Origin: Lachnospiraceae bacterium AC2012
GTDB lineage: Bacteria; Bacillota; Clostridia; Lachnospirales; Lachnospiraceae
NCBI GenBank assembly: GCA_000702525.1
Contig: JNIN01000001.1
Coordinates: 806,001-870,000, forward strand
Reading direction: 5' to 3'
Length of the DNA: 64,000 bases
Part shown: in pieces, positions 9,151-18,010 of the stretch
Position numbering within the stretch: the first letter of the stretch is position 1
Layout: each line of letters starts with the position of its first letter
Notes under the pieces: generated by a model
Told to the model about the DNA's origin: nothing
The model's input: only the letters and a program-made list of their open reading frames with translations
Database searches by the model: none
Translations under genes and position numbers: made by a program

Positions 9151-9657
9151 TTAAATTTCTATGTTTCTTGCAATCCGTTTCATCCGCTCATCTAACACAT
9201 GATACACCGGTTTCAAATCCCAAGGCAGTCCCATAACATAATCTCGGTCTTCCTCTTCCAAGTCTTCTAACTGCTTTTGGAAACCTTCACGATTCTGGTA
9301 CATACGCTTTCCAAAATCCACCAGGATATACTCCTGCTGCGGTCTCTCTACTCGTTCTACCACCCGGCGAAATGTCGTTCGGCCGTACGAACCATTCTCC
9401 TTCACATAACGAACTTCTTCCACGTAATCATTTCCATCCGGCTTCTCATAGGACAAAATCCCCTTAGCGAGGAAATGCTCCCACATCACCTTGCCAATAT
9501 GCTCTAAATCCGTGGGATAATCCAGATTCTTCTGAATCTGTTTCGCCGTATAGCCTAGATCTGCCAGGTGACGTATAGCTCCGTCCGAGGCAACATCTCT
9601 CGCAAATCTAGACAGGGCTTGCGTGAAATATGAATTCTCTTGTTTTCCCATAGGCAA
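9151..9657 (-). CDS. Conserved hypothetical protein
   Basis: 168 residues, charged and soluble, with no motif I recognise. The N-terminal half (DVASDGAIRHLADLGYTAKQ) resembles a helix-turn-helix-like helical unit; the C-terminal half is rich in E/D/R (EDLEEEDRDYVMGLPWDLKP). The start could be the TTG at 9657 or the ATG at 9651; the TTG has the better AGGAAAG spacing. It lies 11 bp after the GH114-like gene and is probably co-transcribed. Confidence 0.6.
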   Translation of the reverse strand: MPMGKQENSYFTQALSRFARDVASDGAIRHLADLGYTAKQIQKNLDYPTDLEHIGKVMWEHFLAKGILSYEKPDGNDYVEEVRYVKENGSYGRTTFRRVVERVERPQQEYILVDFGKRMYQNREGFQKQLEDLEEEDRDYVMGLPWDLKPVYHVLDERMKRIARNIEI

Positions 9658-9668
9658 AACCCGCTTTC

Positions 9669-10490
9669 CTATAATTCCAAACGATTCGAAACATAGATCT
9701 TGTATCCCAATTTCTTAGCTTCCGCTCTCGCTTCCTTCGCCAATTTAGAATCCTCTGTATATTCCAGGAGAAAAACTTCCTTCTGATCTTCTGCCACCGC
9801 AGAAAGATACTCCAGATAATACTGTTTTGTATCCTCATCGTTTTTTGAAAATGTATCCGTATCCCAGTTAATCGTAGTGAACACACTCTCCTGGTTTACA
9901 CCGTCCAATATGTCATCTAAATTGCCATTCTCTTCCAGATATTTCGACACATATGCATCACCACCATTGATATACACCAGCACATCCCTTGCTTTCAGCG
10001 CCTTCAAAATCTTCGTAAGTCCATCATAGATTTCCTGACTTTTATAATGATAATATACATCTGTATTATCTATAAAAAATCCATCTACGCCCTTATCTAT
10101 CAGTGCTTCCGCCAAATCCTCTACAACAAATTCTTGCCATCCTTCATCAGAAACATCTATCCAATACTCCTCTTCCCAATTCTCATAAGGACCAAGGACT
10201 AACGTTTGGTATTTACTATAATAACTTCTGAAATCTTCAATAGAACCAACATTCAGATACGAAATCACGGTTCCATTCGACTGCTTTAACTTCGCAATCT
10301 CTTCTGCACTAAAATACTGCGCATCAATTACCAGTGTCTCACAACTCACATCAGATGGTAATTCCTCATATGTCTCTGAAAGATACACTCCATATTCCGC
10401 TTTCTCACACCTATTACGGACAAACATACCAAAGGAAATGATTACGCAGATAAAAATTACAACTCCTGCTATCCAGCATCTTTTTCTCAT
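9669..10490 (-). CDS. GH114-like endo-alpha-1,4-polygalactosaminidase family protein
   Basis: 273 residues starting with a hydrophobic N-terminal segment (WIAGVVIFICVIISFGMFV) that is a signal anchor. The rest is a TIM-barrel like fold of the GH114/TM1410 group, with VISYLNVGSIEDFRSYYSKY, GVDGFFIDNTDVYYH and VYINGGDAYV. It is probably exported or anchored outside and may act on a galactosaminyl polysaccharide. The substrate is inferred from the family only. Confidence 0.72.
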   Translation of the reverse strand: MRKRCWIAGVVIFICVIISFGMFVRNRCEKAEYGVYLSETYEELPSDVSCETLVIDAQYFSAEEIAKLKQSNGTVISYLNVGSIEDFRSYYSKYQTLVLGPYENWEEEYWIDVSDEGWQEFVVEDLAEALIDKGVDGFFIDNTDVYYHYKSQEIYDGLTKILKALKARDVLVYINGGDAYVSKYLEENGNLDDILDGVNQESVFTTINWDTDTFSKNDEDTKQYYLEYLSAVAEDQKEVFLLEYTEDSKLAKEARAEAKKLGYKIYVSNRLEL

Positions 10491-10531
10491 ATCATTTTCC
10501 CGTCTCTTGTATAGTGCCTTTCCCGTCTAAC

Positions 10532-11065
10532 CTAGGCATTCAGCACATGAATATGACATGCCTTCATCGCAGCCAATGCTGTATTATGACTCTCTGGTGT
10601 AACACCGGCGCAACCCTTTGCATCCACGTAGATCTTGGCATTTGGCAATACCGACTTGATCAAAAGTGCATTGGAAATCACGCAGATATCCGTACAAACA
10701 CCGACCAATTCCACTGATTCAATTTCCCCTTCATACGCTTCAAAATACTTCGCCAATTCCTTAGAACCAAACGTATTCTTATTGAAGATCTTCGCCTCAG
10801 CTGCATATTCTGCGAGCTCCTCGGTAATTTCCCAGCCTTCTGTATTCTCGATGCAATGTGGCACCGGCAGATTTTGCCCCTCCTCTGTCGTCATATAATC
10901 TTCCTGATGCGTATCACGTGTGAAGATTACCTTGGTATCACCATCTAAGTGTTCCAATCTCTCTTTAATATATCCAATTACCTGAACGCCATCGTCATTC
11001 TTAAGCGCTCCTGTCAGAAAATCATTCTGCATATCAATTACAATAAAAAACTTCTCTTTATCCAT
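10532..11065 (-). CDS. Isochorismatase-family cysteine hydrolase (nicotinamidase-like)
   Basis: 177 residues. The family triad is visible: Asp in VIDMQNDF (residue 11), Lys in NKNTFGS (about 95) and Cys in GVCTDICV (about 128-131). The arrangement with an N-terminal IDMQNDFLTGAL is typical of nicotinamidase-related hydrolases. Nicotinamide deamidation is possible but not proven, because metal-binding residues are not clear. It is followed 40 bp downstream by the GH114-like gene. Confidence 0.82.
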   Translation of the reverse strand: MDKEKFFIVIDMQNDFLTGALKNDDGVQVIGYIKERLEHLDGDTKVIFTRDTHQEDYMTTEEGQNLPVPHCIENTEGWEITEELAEYAAEAKIFNKNTFGSKELAKYFEAYEGEIESVELVGVCTDICVISNALLIKSVLPNAKIYVDAKGCAGVTPESHNTALAAMKACHIHVLNA

Positions 11066-11090
11066 AATATCCTCTTCCCATCTTTATTCT

Positions 11091-11597
11091 TTATCTCAAA
11101 TCCAAACTCATAATATCAAAATCCACATATTCATTTCCAATTTTAAAGAATGCCGGAATAGCGCCCGTTTTCTTGAATCCGAATTTTTCGTATAAATGAA
11201 TCGCCGCAATATTATCCTCACGAACTTCTAGATTAATCATCTCTATCCCATGCGTCTTCGCATATTCAACAAGGTGGCTCATCAGCATGGAACCTACGCC
11301 ATGATTCCATTCAGACTTAAGAACGGATATCCCCATCTCTGCTCTATGTGACATCCGTCTTGGCAATCCATTCATATTTATAGTTCCTACTAATTCCGAC
11401 CCCTTCCACGCGCAATAAAATACACTATGAGGGTCCTCAGCTACTCTTTCAAGAAATGCTGCCTCTTCGTCCCTTGAAATACCGATTCCTTCCGAACCAA
11501 ATGTCAAGTTATCTGTCTCAGCACCTACTATCTTCATATGCTCAAGAATTATTTCAGCATCCTCATCTCTTGCTTCACTAATTATTATGTCTGTCAT
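11091..11597 (-). CDS. GNAT-family N-acetyltransferase
   Basis: 168 residues with the GNAT acetyl-CoA region (MGISVLKSEWNHGVGSMLMS, a variant of the Q/RxxGxG/A loop) and the C-terminal signature NIAAIHLYEKFGFKKTG. The substrate is unknown; the profile resembles RimI/spermidine-type acetyltransferases. It is on the minus strand 25 bp upstream of the hydrolase gene at 10532-11065. Confidence 0.85.
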   Translation of the reverse strand: MTDIIISEARDEDAEIILEHMKIVGAETDNLTFGSEGIGISRDEEAAFLERVAEDPHSVFYCAWKGSELVGTINMNGLPRRMSHRAEMGISVLKSEWNHGVGSMLMSHLVEYAKTHGIEMINLEVREDNIAAIHLYEKFGFKKTGAIPAFFKIGNEYVDFDIMSLDLR

Positions 11598-11615
11598 TTT
11601 CCCTACCCCTACATT

Positions 11616-12695
11616 CTATTTTGTTGCTTGGTCATAAAAATCAAGGAACTGATCAAACATTTCCTGATCCAATCTGTTACTCCATCTCTCATGATCCAGA
11701 TTTTCAGTAATATACTTTGCCTTGTCTTCCGCAAATCTAGGCTTATTTTCCTCTGCATTATAATCATAGTCCAGCGTTTCAAGCCACTGATCAAACGCAG
11801 CATTAAATTCATCTTTATAGGTATTGGTCTGGTCGTAAAAGATATCGTTGTGCCCTCTATCTTCAAATCTCAAAAATGTAAAGCGGGGATCATCCTTGTA
11901 CTTTTCATAATATTTGTCGCATCCGTACTCTATTCCTATCACATCATCATCGGCACTGTGTACAATCATCACCGCTGCATCCGTGGCATCAAAACCGTCC
12001 ATTGCCGTGTTTGTTGCATATTTTCCGAATTTTATCATCTCATGAATTCTTACGAATGGTGTCATTGCATAAATAAGATTTCCAGCCTGTTCCTTTCCTC
12101 CAGATTCAAACATATCCGAAGATCTGTTAAACCCGCAGCACTCTATAACTGCCTTCACCTCTGGATGATATGTCAATACAGCACTGACGCAATATCCACC
12201 CCAGCTATGACCAAAAAGAACTATCGGCAGTTCCGGAATATCTTCATTCGATTCCACAAATGAGATCGCATAATCAAGATCTATCACTCCCTGCGGAACA
12301 CCACCGAGCCCGTCTCCTTCACTCTTATCTGTTGCGGTAGCATCATAGGCAAACACATAATACCCGTTCCTTGCAAAAAAGTCCGCGCAGTCCATATAGG
12401 AATTGTGACCGCCTCCACCAAATCCGTGCGCTATAACCACTATCCCATGCTGTTCTTCTCCATAACTATACAGATAACCGGCTAGCTTCTGCCCCTGATT
12501 GGATGGAAATGTATATTCCTTGCACTGCAATCCTTCAAAATCTTCAACGCGTAGCATGAGTGGCTCATAACTCTCACTACGAATATTTATATTATCATCA
12601 TAAAGCTTTACACAAAGTCCCCACCATCCAACGATTATAACAAGGATGAAAATCACTAAAACTCGCCCAAAAATCTTGAAACGCTTCTTTTTCAT
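11616..12695 (-). CDS. Membrane-anchored alpha/beta hydrolase
   Basis: 359 residues. A single N-terminal membrane helix (VLVIFILVIIVGWWGLCV) is followed by an alpha/beta hydrolase fold with oxyanion region HGFGGGGHNSYMD, nucleophile elbow FGHSWGGY and a C-terminal His in DRGHNDIFYD. It is likely an outward-facing or membrane-associated esterase/peptidase of the BAAT/DLH-like group. The last 60 residues are an acidic helical extension. Confidence 0.85.
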   Translation of the reverse strand: MKKKRFKIFGRVLVIFILVIIVGWWGLCVKLYDDNINIRSESYEPLMLRVEDFEGLQCKEYTFPSNQGQKLAGYLYSYGEEQHGIVVIAHGFGGGGHNSYMDCADFFARNGYYVFAYDATATDKSEGDGLGGVPQGVIDLDYAISFVESNEDIPELPIVLFGHSWGGYCVSAVLTYHPEVKAVIECCGFNRSSDMFESGGKEQAGNLIYAMTPFVRIHEMIKFGKYATNTAMDGFDATDAAVMIVHSADDDVIGIEYGCDKYYEKYKDDPRFTFLRFEDRGHNDIFYDQTNTYKDEFNAAFDQWLETLDYDYNAEENKPRFAEDKAKYITENLDHERWSNRLDQEMFDQFLDFYDQATK

Positions 12696-12799
12696 AGTAC
12701 GTATTGTCCCCCACGAAATCCTTATTTTTTACTTCACTGCTTTCCATTATACAAAACCCTTACTCATCACGAAACACCTAATCTGCCTTTAAAACAAAC

Positions 12800-12821
12800 G
12801 GGAGGCGCCGAAGCACCTCCC
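12800..12821. terminator. Hairpin of the GGAGGC-CCGAAG-CCTCC family
   Basis: GGGAGG and CCTCCC flank a CGCCGAAGCA core. The minus strand continues into T-rich GTTTGTTTT, so it could terminate minus-strand transcription. It is the first of three nearly identical hairpins in the window (others at 17191-17220 and 22615-22640). Confidence 0.5.
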
Positions 12822-12835
12822 ATTCTATATCGCCC

Positions 12836-12864
12836 TTTACAAACACGAACATTTGTTCTATAAT
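12836..12864 (+). promoter_or_regulatory. LexA-box promoter
   Basis: TTTACA (12836-12841) and TATAAT (12859-12864) are 17 bases apart. The spacer and edge of the -10 contain CGAACATTTGTTCT (12846-12859), a match to the Gram-positive SOS box CGAAC-N4-GTTCG except for the last base. Binding of LexA here would block polymerase directly. Confidence 0.75.
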
Positions 12865-12895
12865 GGATTTACATATTCGGAAAGGAGTACTTCTC

Positions 12896-13183
12896 ATGGG
12901 TCAAATGAAACCAACCACTGTTGATGTTATATGCCAACATACAAAAACCGGAGACATTATACCTATGCGTGTGCGGGTCACTGATGAAGATGGTATCTAT
13001 CAGGCCTACAATATCAAGCAGTATCGTATTGTAGACAAAAACTGCGCATATACCACTCCGGACGGAATCTACGTATACAACAAAATCATGATGTTTGAAT
13101 GTACTATAATCGTTTTTGGACAGAATAAATCCATTCGCCTCTACTATGATCTAGAAAATGGTATTTGGAAAATCGCCGCATAG
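12896..13183 (+). CDS. Small protein under a LexA-box promoter, unknown function
   Basis: 95 residues from the ATG at 12896, chosen because AAAGGAG lies 8 bases upstream; an in-frame ATG at 12863 overlaps the -10 box and has no ribosome site. The protein is predicted to be mostly beta-strand (TVDVICQHTKTGDIIPMRVR, YIYNKIMMFECTIIVFG-like repeats) without transmembrane segments or known catalytic motifs. It stands alone on the plus strand between minus-strand genes. The SOS box suggests induction on DNA damage, but the biochemical role is not readable. Confidence 0.72.
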   Translation: MGQMKPTTVDVICQHTKTGDIIPMRVRVTDEDGIYQAYNIKQYRIVDKNCAYTTPDGIYVYNKIMMFECTIIVFGQNKSIRLYYDLENGIWKIAA

Positions 13184-13203
13184 AAGCTATGCGTCATTTC
13201 TTA

Positions 13204-13680
13204 TTATGACTCATTCACAAGCTTTCCTGTCATATGCTCTGGTACAAACTCAATACACTGAACATTTCGGAAAGAATTCTGTATCTCCTGATCTAAATAC
13301 GCCTGATCATCGGTAAACTTCTTCGTAAGCTCTGAACAGATTTTAAGTGCAACCGCTTCATCTTCAACCAAATGAATTCTACCAAAAGTAATCACACTCG
13401 TGATATTTAACGCCCAATCACCTTCCTTACGAAATCCATCATTATAAACGCAATAACTGGCTTTATCACATGCTTTTATTGCATCAATCTTGTGACCTGC
13501 CTTTGCTCCATGGAAATATATCTTCCCATCGTCCTCACAATAATAGTGATTAATTGGCATTCCATACGGATATCCATCATCTCCAATCACCGATAGCACA
13601 CCACGTTTAGTGCTCTTTAAAATCTCAATACATTCAGCCTCTGACACTTGTTGCTTAAATCTACGCATTTTTCGAAACAT
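13204..13680 (-). CDS. Pyridoxamine 5'-phosphate oxidase-family (flavin-binding) protein
   Basis: 158 residues from the ATG at 13680, which has GGAGG 8 bases upstream; a longer frame begins at 13710 without support. The sequence (GVLSVIGDDGYPYGMPINHYYCEDDGKIYFHGAKAGHKIDAI) is the split beta-barrel of the NimA/PNPOx-like group, often linked to 5-nitroimidazole reduction or flavin/F420 binding. It is convergent with the LexA-box gene. Confidence 0.85.
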   Translation of the reverse strand: MFRKMRRFKQQVSEAECIEILKSTKRGVLSVIGDDGYPYGMPINHYYCEDDGKIYFHGAKAGHKIDAIKACDKASYCVYNDGFRKEGDWALNITSVITFGRIHLVEDEAVALKICSELTKKFTDDQAYLDQEIQNSFRNVQCIEFVPEHMTGKLVNES

Positions 13681-13731
13681 ATCTATATCCTCCATAAAAA
13701 AACACGCCATTCGTCAAACTGCAATGCCATG

Positions 13732-14073
13732 TTACTCCCATTTCTTCCAAACATCTGGCTGATAACCAAGTGTTGCCTGCTTTCTATTTCTCACAACCGG
13801 TGTCTTGATAATTTGCTGCGACTCAAGTAACTTCTCCAGTTTATCTTCATCTGCAATATACTGAAATAAAGCTACCGCATCCTTATCTTTCGCATCAGGA
13901 TTCACTAGATTCGTGATTCCTCCATTTGCTGAAGCAACAGATGTCAATTCTCCCTTGCTCATACCTTTCGCTTTCATATCAATAAACTGATACTTAATGC
14001 CACGCTCCTTGAAAAAACGCTCCGCCTTCTTCGTATCATTACACTTCTTCGTTCCGAATATTTGTATATTCAT
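13732..14073 (-). CDS. ArsC/Spx-family thioredoxin-fold protein
   Basis: 113 residues with FGTKKCNDTKKAERFFKERG at the N-terminus and KTPVVRN near the C-terminus, the hallmarks of ArsC-like proteins. There is one N-terminal Cys (CNDT) and no CxxC pair, so it is neither a typical Spx nor an obvious thioredoxin-coupled arsenate reductase. It is a YffB-like member with unknown substrate. Confidence 0.82.
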   Translation of the reverse strand: MNIQIFGTKKCNDTKKAERFFKERGIKYQFIDMKAKGMSKGELTSVASANGGITNLVNPDAKDKDAVALFQYIADEDKLEKLLESQQIIKTPVVRNRKQATLGYQPDVWKKWE

Positions 14074-14093
14074 ATACTTCTCTTACTCTCTTT

Positions 14094-14792
14094 CTAATTT
14101 CTATCTTTCCACGGACGATTACCCTTTGTCCAACCTTTTTGCTTCCAATAATCCATATCCATAGGATTATAACCATTCTTTTGTATCATTCGACAAAGCA
14201 TAAACCAACCTCTTAATTTCAATCCCGGCTTCACTTTGCCATGATGATTTTTTATATCCGCTGCAAGTCGGTCCATATCCTTATGAATCTTAGCCAGCTT
14301 CTTTTCAGAAACTTCGTCCCAACTTGAAGCAGCTACAGCCATTCCGTATTTATAGATTTTTGGAATTCCCCAATTGAACAAGCTGTCTGCCATATCCTTG
14401 TTGGTAGACTTCATCCCTGCTCCCGCTGCCGTACTTATACAAATGCCCTGCTTTTGAAACATCTTTTCCTCTGGTCTGTGTACCATCCAACGATACCCAA
14501 GATGATCCAAAAACGCTTTCATAGCGCCAGTAGGATGCATAACGTATACAGGACTTGTAAGAATTATAACATCAGCCTCATCCAAAGCATCGACAATGGG
14601 CTTTAGCTTTTCATAATGTGCACAATGCTCTTCGCCTTTCATAAAACAATTGGTACATCCCAGACAAAATTCCCCAAAATCTTTTGGTAGAAAAAACTCC
14701 TTTGTTTCACCACCAATTTTATCTGCCAACTCTTTCCCAATATGATACGTCGATCCATGGTGATTCTGTCCATTAATGATTAAAGTTTTCAT
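14094..14792 (-). CDS. NAD(P)H-dependent FMN reductase / flavodoxin-like oxidoreductase
   Basis: 232 residues starting at the ATG at 14792 (MKTLIINGQNHHGST), preceded by AGGGAGG; the longer GTG-initiated frame is less likely. The N-terminal phosphate-binding loop NGQNHHGSTYHIG and the CLGCTNCF Cys cluster followed by LTSPVYVMHPTG are typical of iron-sulfur flavoprotein/NADPH-dependent FMN reductases. It probably reduces quinones or nitro compounds. The upstream DUF4186 gene ends 33 bp before this start. Confidence 0.85.
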   Translation of the reverse strand: MKTLIINGQNHHGSTYHIGKELADKIGGETKEFFLPKDFGEFCLGCTNCFMKGEEHCAHYEKLKPIVDALDEADVIILTSPVYVMHPTGAMKAFLDHLGYRWMVHRPEEKMFQKQGICISTAAGAGMKSTNKDMADSLFNWGIPKIYKYGMAVAASSWDEVSEKKLAKIHKDMDRLAADIKNHHGKVKPGLKLRGWFMLCRMIQKNGYNPMDMDYWKQKGWTKGNRPWKDRN

Positions 14793-14824
14793 ATAAAATG
14801 CCTCCCTCTCATATAGAATTAAAG

Positions 14825-15205
14825 TCACATTATATCCTTGTTTTTTTCATATTCCCTTTCAATCCACGTCATAATCACATCTACTAAATATTCTTGCTGA
14901 ATCTCGGACAGCTCCTTACCAGGGCTAATCTTATGCCACTTCCGAATACATTCTCGACAACACGTTGCAGTCGCATGCTGAGCGATAAATACAGGATGCC
15001 CCTTGGTTGGCGTCTGCTTTCCATCATTCGGAATCACTGCTGGCGCTTCCCTCTTTGCAATAAAATCCCTTGCATGCTCTCTTATGGTATCGAAACCTCT
15101 CTCATTAATATAGTCAATATCCTTCTGTTTCAGCTTAAAGCTTGTTCTAAACTTTGATCTGCCAAGCCTATCAAATAGCTGCGCAAACCATTCTTCTCTC
15201 GTCAT
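14825..15205 (-). CDS. DUF4186-family protein
   Basis: 126 residues. The block GHPVFIAQHATATCCRECIRKWHKI near the middle matches the conserved core of DUF4186, with two Cys-containing elements (TCCREC) and His residues that could bind a metal. Function is unknown. It is on the minus strand directly upstream of the flavin reductase gene and probably co-transcribed with it. Confidence 0.75.
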   Translation of the reverse strand: MTREEWFAQLFDRLGRSKFRTSFKLKQKDIDYINERGFDTIREHARDFIAKREAPAVIPNDGKQTPTKGHPVFIAQHATATCCRECIRKWHKISPGKELSEIQQEYLVDVIMTWIEREYEKNKDIM

Positions 15206-15309
15206 CTACGAACCTCGTCAACTCTAAATTGTCAATTTCTATTACTAAACAAAAATACTATCTTTAGAACCTAAAAGCAAGTGAACTTCTATACCTGTAA
15301 TTGCCAAAC

Positions 15310-16674
15310 TTAAACATAGTGATATCTATTTCTATATCGTAACAAGCAAAATAACGAAAATACAAATGCACAGCCTTCCGCTACAACGATTGCCGCCCAC
15401 ACTCCATTCAAACCAAAAAATACTGGTAAAGTCAGTACCGCTATTACCTGGAACGCTAAGGTTCTAAGAAATGATATAGCAGCCGATATTACACCATTGT
15501 TAAGTCCTGTAAAGAATGCTGATGAGAAAACGCTCCATCCAACAAACAAATATGCAATGGAATAGATCAAAATGGCATGTCGCGTCATCTCATATAAGGA
15601 AGCATCATTTTTTGCAAATATACCAGCCATAAACCCAGCCGTCAAAAGGGATATAACTGTCATAACGAAGCAAGTACCCGCAATAAGTTTGATGCTTCTT
15701 TTGAAAACATTTCTAAGCTCATCATAATTTCCTGCACCAAGGTTATATCCTGCGATAGGAGCAACCCCCATGGAATAACCCATGAAAATGCCAATAAATA
15801 CGAAATTCGTATACATGATAATGCCATATGCAGATACACCCTGCTCCCCGGCAAATTTCATCAGCTGGAAATTATAAAGCATATTCACAATCGACGTGGA
15901 TACATTGGAGCAAAACTCAGAAGAACCATTCACTACCGCTTTGCCTAAAGCTGAGAAATCGATTAACGGCTTTCCAAGTCTAAGCTTCGACCCATTCGGT
16001 CCAAAGAAATAAAAAAGCGGAACTAAACCACCAATTAACTGTCCCATAATCGTAGCAAGTGCTGCACTCCAAAGTCCCCAGCCAAAGAACCCCATGAAAA
16101 GTGCATCAAGAATCATATTCGTAATGCCGGCAATCAGAGTAATCTTCAGTCCAAGCTGTGGTCTCTCCGCTGTAATCATAAAAGATTGAAAACAGTTCTG
16201 AAGCATAAATGCCGGAAGTCCAATAAAAGAAACTCTGGCATAAATAATGCAATATGGAAGCATCTCACCACTTGCACCCAAGAACACCGCCACCTGCGGT
16301 GTGAAAATAAATCCAATGATGGACAGTAATAAGCCTAACCCCAATGCCATATAAATGATGAAAGAAAAGATGCCGTTAGCCTTTTTCTCTTCTCCCAGTC
16401 CTAAGGTCAAAGCCACTAAAGCACTTCCACCAGCACCAAACATAAATCCGATTGCAGAGAAAAACATAACAAATGGAAAGATTAGATTTAACGCTGCAAA
16501 AGGCGTACTGCCTACATAATTGGAAACAAAGAATCCATCCACAACTGTATAAATGGATGCAAAAACCATCATCAACATGGATGACATAGTAAACCGAATT
16601 AAGGACGAATATGTAAAATGATTCGATAACTCGATCGCATTATGTTTTACTTTTTTTCTAAAAATACTTCTCAC
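15310..16674 (-). CDS. MATE-family multidrug efflux transporter
   Basis: 454 residues with about 12 hydrophobic segments and two homologous halves. The N-terminal half has VDGFFVSNYVGSTPFAALNL, a MATE signature. It would extrude cationic drugs or metabolites using a Na+ or H+ gradient. The gene starts 10 bp after the MarR stop, so the two form an autoregulated efflux operon. Confidence 0.9.
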   Translation of the reverse strand: MRSIFRKKVKHNAIELSNHFTYSSLIRFTMSSMLMMVFASIYTVVDGFFVSNYVGSTPFAALNLIFPFVMFFSAIGFMFGAGGSALVALTLGLGEEKKANGIFSFIIYMALGLGLLLSIIGFIFTPQVAVFLGASGEMLPYCIIYARVSFIGLPAFMLQNCFQSFMITAERPQLGLKITLIAGITNMILDALFMGFFGWGLWSAALATIMGQLIGGLVPLFYFFGPNGSKLRLGKPLIDFSALGKAVVNGSSEFCSNVSTSIVNMLYNFQLMKFAGEQGVSAYGIIMYTNFVFIGIFMGYSMGVAPIAGYNLGAGNYDELRNVFKRSIKLIAGTCFVMTVISLLTAGFMAGIFAKNDASLYEMTRHAILIYSIAYLFVGWSVFSSAFFTGLNNGVISAAISFLRTLAFQVIAVLTLPVFFGLNGVWAAIVVAEGCAFVFSLFCLLRYRNRYHYV

Positions 16675-16684
16675 AAATACCTCA

Positions 16685-17119
16685 CTAAACTTCTAAACAA
16701 TCACACTCATCCTTGAGCATATCCAAATATCTTGCGTACAAATCAATAAAGATTTTCCTTTCCTCTGGCGCCCATGATGTAAAAATTCTATTTTCCATTT
16801 CAATCAAAACACTTATTTTCTCTTCGATTATCTTTTGACCCTTTTTCGTTGGGGTGAGCGTCTCATTCTTATGACCAGACAAAGGTTCTAAAATCCCATC
16901 ACGAATCATCTTCTTAATAGCAGAATTAATTGTCTGCTTGCTGAGACCTGATAAACTACAGATTGCCTTTTGGGAAACATTTTTATCAACTGCCACCGAA
17001 TACAAAACAATAGATTCCGTATCCGTCAATCCCAACTTGCGATTGATTTCATGATATACATTTGATATTTCTCCATAAATGGCATCAAACTGATGCATTG
17101 TATTATCCTGCTTTTGCAT
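16685..17119 (-). CDS. MarR-family transcriptional regulator
   Basis: 144 residues with a winged helix (SQKAICSLSGLSKQTINSAI, wing EPLSGHKNETLTPTKKG). It is the first gene of a marR-MATE operon. AAGGAGG lies 6 bases before the ATG. Two matching palindromes overlap its own promoter, so it is expected to repress itself and the transporter until a ligand binds. Confidence 0.9.
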   Translation of the reverse strand: MQKQDNTMHQFDAIYGEISNVYHEINRKLGLTDTESIVLYSVAVDKNVSQKAICSLSGLSKQTINSAIKKMIRDGILEPLSGHKNETLTPTKKGQKIIEEKISVLIEMENRIFTSWAPEERKIFIDLYARYLDMLKDECDCLEV

Positions 17120-17130
17120 ATTACCTCCTT

Positions 17131-17181
17131 AGTCCGAAATCAGACTTTTTGTATTCTAGTCCGATTCCGGACTTTTGTCAA
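17131..17181 (-). promoter_or_regulatory. marR-MATE promoter with two MarR operators
   Basis: Minus strand: TTGACA (17181-17176), 17-base spacer, TAGAAT (17158-17153). Operator 1 at 17158-17173 is a perfect palindrome with AGTCCG/CGGACT arms and lies between the boxes. Operator 2 at 17131-17146 has the same arms with one mismatch and lies just downstream of the start site, next to the ribosome site. Confidence 0.8.
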
Positions 17182-17190
17182 GTCAAAAAC

Positions 17191-17220
17191 AAGCAGGAGG
17201 CACCGAAGTGTCTCCTGCTT
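17191..17220 (-). terminator. Terminator of the small membrane protein gene
   Basis: AAGCAGGAG and CTCCTGCTT arms enclose a CACCGAAGTG-type core; in minus-strand direction the hairpin is followed by GTTTTTG. It belongs to the same hairpin family as 12800-12821 and 22615-22640. Confidence 0.75.
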
Positions 17221-17257
17221 CATCTAAAAAAAATATACTGCGATAAAGAAACGCCTC

Positions 17258-17515
17258 TTACATCAAGAATGTAATTACAAACTGATAGATTAATAATCCT
17301 GATGGAATCAGTGCCAGTGCTGCAGTTATAAGAAGTATGATTACTAAAGCTTTCTTTTTCTTAGATTCACTAAGACTTTTACCCGTGTTGGCAAGGACCG
17401 CACTGCTAATAATCGCCGTGAGACCTAAGCCTATGAGAAATAATACAAGTCCCACAACAGCAAAAAAAGCCGCAATCATTAATATCATCACTAATAATAA
17501 TCCAATAAATGCCAT
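17258..17515 (-). CDS. Small membrane protein
   Basis: 85 residues with two or three hydrophobic segments (a long N-terminal one from residue 3 to about 42, and VIILLITAALALIPSGLLIYQ near 60-80) joined by a basic/Ser linker SKKKK. No family was recognised. It has its own terminator and is separated from the MarR gene by that terminator, so it is probably monocistronic. Confidence 0.6.
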   Translation of the reverse strand: MAFIGLLLVMILMIAAFFAVVGLVLFLIGLGLTAIISSAVLANTGKSLSESKKKKALVIILLITAALALIPSGLLIYQFVITFLM

Positions 17516-17605
17516 AAAATTTCCTCCACTCTAACAACTCATTTACCCTAGTAGAGGATAATTATAATCGACCTTATTGATAATGTCTATAAAATGTTAT
17601 TTCTC

Positions 17606-17926
17606 TTACAGCTCCGTATACTTGGCACTATTTCCTTTTGCCTTTTCTACCGGATACTTAGCTTCATTCTGCGACATCTTCATATTGATGATTTCATCAG
17701 CATCAAAACCAAGCTTATCTACGAGATTCTGACAGTAAACCATCACGTCAGCAAGTTCTTCTTTCACATGCTGCTCATCGAAATTTTCATCATCCCACTG
17801 GAAGCATTCTAATAATTCTGCTGCCTCGATGACAATCGACTTTGCCAGATTCGATGGAGAATGGAACTGGTCCCAGTCACGGTCTTCTGTAAATTTTCTA
17901 ATTCTATCTATTGTTTCTTGTCTCAT
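17606..17926 (-). CDS. MazG-like nucleotide pyrophosphohydrolase, copy 1
   Basis: 106 residues of the MazG/RS21-C6 NTP pyrophosphohydrolase fold. The metal-binding pattern EAAELLE...EELADVMVY (ExxE plus ExxD) is intact, so it should hydrolyse (d)NTPs to NMP and PPi. It is a close paralogue of the gene at 35417-35737, with only about nine differences. Here it stands alone, downstream of a block of 10-bp tandem repeats. Confidence 0.87.
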   Translation of the reverse strand: MRQETIDRIRKFTEDRDWDQFHSPSNLAKSIVIEAAELLECFQWDDENFDEQHVKEELADVMVYCQNLVDKLGFDADEIINMKMSQNEAKYPVEKAKGNSAKYTEL

Positions 17927-18010
17927 TGTTATTCCTCTACCTCTGCTAGAATCTTAAGTCCTGCAATTCCAACTATAATAAGGATAACACAAAACCGCTG
18001 GACGTAAAAT

